From Piscinibacter caeni (GTDB lineage Bacteria > Pseudomonadota > Gammaproteobacteria > Burkholderiales > Burkholderiaceae_C), in contig KZ836110.1 in NCBI GenBank assembly GCA_003265685.1, positions 52,074-91,256 on the forward strand: a stretch of DNA of 39,183 bases. Reading direction: 5' to 3'. Numbering within the stretch: position 1 is the stretch's first letter; every line of letters starts with the position of its first letter. Shown here piece by piece: positions 36,901 through 39,183 of this stretch. The notes beneath the pieces were generated by a model. It was not told the origin of the DNA, ran no database searches, and saw nothing but the letters and a program-made list of their open reading frames with translations. A program made the position numbers and the translations under genes.

Positions 36901-37030
36901 GGTGGTCGGCGGCCTGGTCTTCAGCCAGGCGGTGACGCTCTACATCACGCCGGTGATCTACCTGGCGCTGGACCGCTTCAGCGGCACCGGGCCGGTGCTG
37001 CAGCCCGAGGGGCCGGCCGTCACGGCGTGA
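33941..37030 (+). CDS. RND multidrug efflux pump (HAE1, MdtB/MdtC-like)
   Basis: Trimeric inner-membrane drug/proton antiporter, 1029 residues. The ATG at 33941 (MNLSELFIRRPVTTVLLNLA) overlaps the adaptor stop (ATGA); the frame upstream of it is a shadow of the adaptor. Proton-relay residues are present: D401 and D402 in GLVVDDAIVMLENI (TM4), and K920/K921 in IGIVKKNAIMMIDFAL (TM10). Two large periplasmic loops follow TM1 and TM7 (PKGFFPEEDIGQISVSTEA after TM7). Start and length fit the MdtB/MdtC branch better than AcrB. Only one pump gene is present, so it would be a homotrimer, and no outer-membrane factor gene is seen. The 3' end overlaps the convergent deaminase gene by 11 bp. Confidence 0.94.
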   Translation: MNLSELFIRRPVTTVLLNLAIVLAGVIGWRSIPVAALPSYDTPVISVSAALPGASPETMAVSVALPLEKQFQTIPGLELISSTSTLGNTSLTLEFAQGRDIDAAAVDVQAALLRAQRALPQDMTQLPSYRKVNPADAPVLLVALTSPSLAPSALQDYAEHLISPTLSTIDGVAQVNIFGAKRFAVRVRVDPQALAARNLGLDELSNALRAANVNTPVGTLDGERQTLVLQANRQLKDAAEFAALIVAQRNGAPVRLRDVAQVEDSLETLKSFGTLNGEPSITLAVYRQPAANTVRVVDAARAALPALQAQMPASVQLTPVNDRSVSVREALHDVSLTLAGTIALVVLVIFLFLRRFVATVIPALSLPVSLVGAVALLWGLSYSLDNISLLGLTLAVGLVVDDAIVMLENIIRHVENGEAPFDAALKGSREVGFTILSISSSLVAVFIPIFFMPGVIGLLFHEFAVVVGLAIVVSAFVSLTLVPMLASRFLTDEAHKKPPGALVRRFERGFDALLAGYERSLDLALRHRAAVLGLALATFVATAVLFWWIPKGFFPEEDIGQISVSTEAAEDISFAQMVRLQQQAAELIRADPAVANVSSFNGGSGAQNTGRMFVSLKPRAQRAPMKQVIEGLRGKVRSVAGINVYLRPIQNLQLGGRQSKARYQYILQSVQADELYGWADKLQERLRADPLFRDVTSDAQLRALQAQLHVDRERANTLGVPIDAVRSALYSAFGERQVSTIYLPTDSYQVIMEVLPEAKKDESALSGVYVRASTGALVPLSAFTTVERTVGATAINHVGQLQAVTISFNLAPGAALGDATTSIERSRAALALPESIITRYGGDAAVFKSSQGSQAILIVAALLVIYVLLGVLYESYVHPLTILAGLPSAAVGALATLLLFGQDLTLIATIGILLLIGIVKKNAIMMIDFALDAQRHRGMSPPEAIRTACVLRFRPIMMTTLAALCGALPIALGLGAGAELRQPLGLAVVGGLVFSQAVTLYITPVIYLALDRFSGTGPVLQPEGPAVTA

Positions 37031-38384
37031 CGAGCGTGCGCGCCAGGCGCTGGTGGCGCTCGATCAGTCGCGGCAGGTCCACGCTGGCGAGCTGCCCGTC
37101 GCGCACCACCACGCGGCCGGCCACGACGTTGTGCTTCACCCGCGGCACGTGGCAGAAGAACAGCGCGGCCAGCGGGTCGTGCCCGGCGCCGGCCAGGCCG
37201 ATCTCGTCCAGCGGCACGGTCACGAGGTCGGCGCTCATGCCCGGCGCGAGCGCGCCGATGTCGTCGCGGTTCAGCACGCGCGCGCCGCCCAGCGTGGCGA
37301 TCTCCAGCACCTCGCGCGCCGTCAGCGCCGACGGCCCCTTCACCGGCCCGTACGCCACGCGCTGCAGCAGCAGCGCCAGGCGCGCCTCGCCGAGCAGGTG
37401 GCCGCTGTCGTTGCTGGCCGAGCCGTCGACCGCGATCGAGACCGGCACGCCGGCATCGCGCAGCGCGCGGATCGGCGCGATGCCCGAGGCCAGCCGCATG
37501 TTCGAGCCCGGGCAGTGCGCCACACCGGTGCCCGTGCGCGCGAAGGCGGCGATGCCGGCCTCGTCGAGCTTGACGCAGTGCGCGTGCCAGACGTCGGGGC
37601 CGAGCCAGCCGAGTTCCTCGGCGTACTCGGCCGGCGTGCAGCCGAACTTCTCGCGCGTGTAGGCGATGTCGTTGTCGTTCTCGGCCAGGTGCGTGTGCAG
37701 GCTGGTGCCGTGGCGGCGCGCCAGCAGCGCCGCGTCGCGCATCAGGCCCTGGCTGACCGAGAACGGGGAGCACGGCGCGACCACGATGCGCTGCATCGCG
37801 TGGCGCGCCGGGTCGTGCCAGCGCCCGATCAGGCGCTCGGTGTCGGCGAGGATGGCCTCCTCGTCCTCGACCACCGCATCGGGCGGCAGGCCGCCCTTGG
37901 ATTCGCCCACGCTCATCGCACCGCGCGCGGCGTGGAAGCGCATGCCGATCTCGGCCGCAGCCTCGAGCGTGTCGTCCAGCCGCGTGCCGTTCGGGAACAG
38001 GTAGAGGTGGTCGCTGCTCGTGGTGCCGCCCGACAGCAGCAGCTCGGCCATCGCGATCTGCGTGGAGACGTAGGCCATCTCCGGGGTCAACCGCGCCCAG
38101 ATCGGGTAGAGCGTCTTCAACCAGCCGAACAGCTCGGCATCCTGTGCCGGGCGCACGACGCGGGTGAGCGTCTGGTAGAAGTGGTGATGCGTGTTGACGA
38201 GGCCGGGGATCACCACCTGGCCGCGCGCGTCGATCACCTCGTCGGCGGTGGCCGGCAGCTCGTGCGGCGCGCCGACCGCCTCGATCACGCCGTCGCGCGC
38301 GAACACGCCGCCACCGGCGATCTCGCGCCGCGTGTCGTCCATCGTGACGAGCAACGTCGCATCGCGGATCAGCAGGGTCGACAT
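37020..38384 (-). CDS. 8-oxoguanine deaminase-type amidohydrolase (AtzB/TrzN-related)
   Basis: Metal-dependent amidohydrolase, 454 residues from the ATG at 38384 with GGAGGA upstream. By family it deaminates 8-oxoguanine to urate (or a related purine or s-triazine). Metal and catalytic residues visible: H66-x-H68 in VNTHHHFYQTL, H232 and E235 in HTHLAENDND, H269 in VWHAHCVKLDE, and D320 in VDGSASNDSGHLLGE. DAELFGWLKTLYPIWARLTP and YLFPNGTRLDDTLEAAAEIG are blocks I associate with the 8-oxoguanine deaminase group. Urate from this reaction would feed the allantoin/glyoxylate route represented by the racemase and gcl genes 27 kb away. Convergent with the RND gene. Substrate not proven. Confidence 0.82.
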   Translation of the reverse strand: MSTLLIRDATLLVTMDDTRREIAGGGVFARDGVIEAVGAPHELPATADEVIDARGQVVIPGLVNTHHHFYQTLTRVVRPAQDAELFGWLKTLYPIWARLTPEMAYVSTQIAMAELLLSGGTTSSDHLYLFPNGTRLDDTLEAAAEIGMRFHAARGAMSVGESKGGLPPDAVVEDEEAILADTERLIGRWHDPARHAMQRIVVAPCSPFSVSQGLMRDAALLARRHGTSLHTHLAENDNDIAYTREKFGCTPAEYAEELGWLGPDVWHAHCVKLDEAGIAAFARTGTGVAHCPGSNMRLASGIAPIRALRDAGVPVSIAVDGSASNDSGHLLGEARLALLLQRVAYGPVKGPSALTAREVLEIATLGGARVLNRDDIGALAPGMSADLVTVPLDEIGLAGAGHDPLAALFFCHVPRVKHNVVAGRVVVRDGQLASVDLPRLIERHQRLARTLVTP

Positions 38385-38451
38385 GCGGCCTCCTCCAGGT
38401 CTGGGCCGCATTGTCGCGTGGTCGTGCCGGCACCGCCGGCGGGCCGTCGCG

Positions 38452-39183
38452 TCAGATCACCCAGAAGTCCTGGTAACTGAGGGCCGTTCCCGTCTGCACT
38501 CGGGCAAACAGCACAGCGCCGGTCGCGCCGGTGCCGTCGGCATCGAAGTACAGGTTGCCGCTGGCGGAGTCGTAGATCACCCGGTCGGTGGCATCGGCGG
38601 CTGCCGTTCCGTACCGGAACGCGTCGGCCGCCAGCTGGCCGGTCGCGCCGATGGTCGTGAACACGGCGTTGTCCAGGTCGAAGCTGTCGTCCGCAGACGC
38701 GAAGTCGCCGATCAGGTCGACATTGGGCGCCGCGTTCAGCGCCGTCGTGAACTGGAAGCGGTCCAGCCCAGCCCCTCCGGCCAGGTAGTCGTTGCCGGTC
38801 GAGCCGTTGAGCGTGTCGTTCCCAGCGAGGCCGTACAGGGTGTTCGAACCGGCGTTGCCGCTGAGCAGGTTGGCCAGTTCGTTGCCGTAGCCGTAGGTGT
38901 TGCCGCTGCCGGTGAGGACCAGTTCTTCGAGGTTGGCTCCCAGCGTGCGACTCACGTCCGAATAGACCCGGTCGATCTCGCCGGCCGCGGTCGAGGTCTC
39001 GGTGGTCACGTCGCCAGACACGTCGACGTAGTAGTAGTCGTTGCCGTTGCCGCCCACCATCGAGTCGACACCCGTTCCGCCGACCAGGTAGTCGCTGCCG
39101 TCGCCGCCGTTCAACGTGTCGCTGGCGTCATAGCCGTAAAGCACGTTCGTGCCCGAGTTGCCCCAGAGCGTGTTGGCCAGCTC
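38452..39183 (-). CDS. RTX-type calcium-binding protein (5' part outside window)
   Basis: C-terminal 243 codons of a second RTX protein; the frame is open to the right edge (ELANTLWGNSGTN is the first visible piece), so the ATG at 39144 is internal and not the start. Nonapeptides such as TLNGGDGSDYLVGGTGVDSM and the strand unit NDYYYVDVSGDVTTE ... VSRTLGANLEELVLTGSGNT match the module plan of the 965-residue RTX protein at 22407. The terminal about 100 residues (LDRFQFTTALNAAPNVDLIG to YFDADGTGATGAVLFARVQT and DFWVI) are alignable with that protein's end, probably a shared type I secretion signal. The two genes are paralogues in opposite orientation. No secretion genes are in view. Confidence 0.88.
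   Translation of the reverse strand, partial: ELANTLWGNSGTNVLYGYDASDTLNGGDGSDYLVGGTGVDSMVGGNGNDYYYVDVSGDVTTETSTAAGEIDRVYSDVSRTLGANLEELVLTGSGNTYGYGNELANLLSGNAGSNTLYGLAGNDTLNGSTGNDYLAGGAGLDRFQFTTALNAAPNVDLIGDFASADDSFDLDNAVFTTIGATGQLAADAFRYGTAAADATDRVIYDSASGNLYFDADGTGATGAVLFARVQTGTALSYQDFWVI

Noticed and set aside
38452..39144. Complete 230-residue gene starting at the ATG at 39144
   Set aside because: The frame continues with RTX-type sequence to the window edge, so that methionine is internal and the gene is partial.

Overview
The window is GC-rich DNA (roughly 70 % by eye), densely packed, with short or overlapping gene junctions. Gene content (glyoxylate carboligase cluster, CysB with a sulfate ABC operon, Liv-type transporters, outer-membrane phospholipase A, RND efflux) points to a free-living betaproteobacterium, probably Burkholderiales of the Rubrivivax/Leptothrix/Piscinibacter kind. 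That placement is inferred from gene types and composition only. I saw no rRNA, tRNA, CRISPR array, insertion sequence or prophage gene.

Left part (1-12.7 kb): a Liv-type ABC importer (livM partial, livH, substrate-binding protein) is divergent from an Asp/Glu/hydantoin-racemase family gene. A membrane diguanylate cyclase, an elaborate 274-bp inverted-repeat element and a small membrane protein follow. Next is a complete minus-strand glyoxylate-to-2-phosphoglycerate operon, gcl-hyi-glxR-glycerate kinase, with a divergent LysR gene, then an NCS1 nucleobase/allantoin-type permease. With an 8-oxoguanine deaminase homologue at 37-38.4 kb, these genes suggest purine/ureide salvage: import, racemisation or deamination, then glyoxylate assimilation. 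The promoter regions of the ABC importer and of the NCS1 permease carry similar ATACA-centred palindromes, so one regulator outside the window may control both.

Middle part (12.7-25.3 kb): two periplasmic c-type cytochromes (two and three haem sites), a permuted papain-fold YiiX-type protein, an acyl-CoA synthetase, a small secreted protein and cysB read rightward. chrA, an Ada-type repair protein with a degenerate N-terminal zinc site and an unrecognised 386-residue protein read leftward. A 965-residue RTX protein with about seven repeat modules follows. A second RTX gene, with a related C-terminus, enters from the right edge.

Right part (25.3-39.2 kb): sbp-cysT-cysW-cysA, with every junction overlapping by 4 bp, and a thioredoxin-like gene upstream; pldA; then marR - DHA2-type MFS pump - RND adaptor - RND pump. 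The marR start codon lies inside a perfect 10-bp-arm palindrome. A five-unit 9-bp tandem repeat separates the MFS gene from the RND pair. The 8-oxoguanine deaminase gene converges on the RND gene with an 11-bp overlap.

I found no clearly new multi-gene system. The least explained items are the 274-bp structured repeat, the 386-residue cysteine-free protein beside the RTX gene, the altered Ada sensor domain, and the shared candidate operators.
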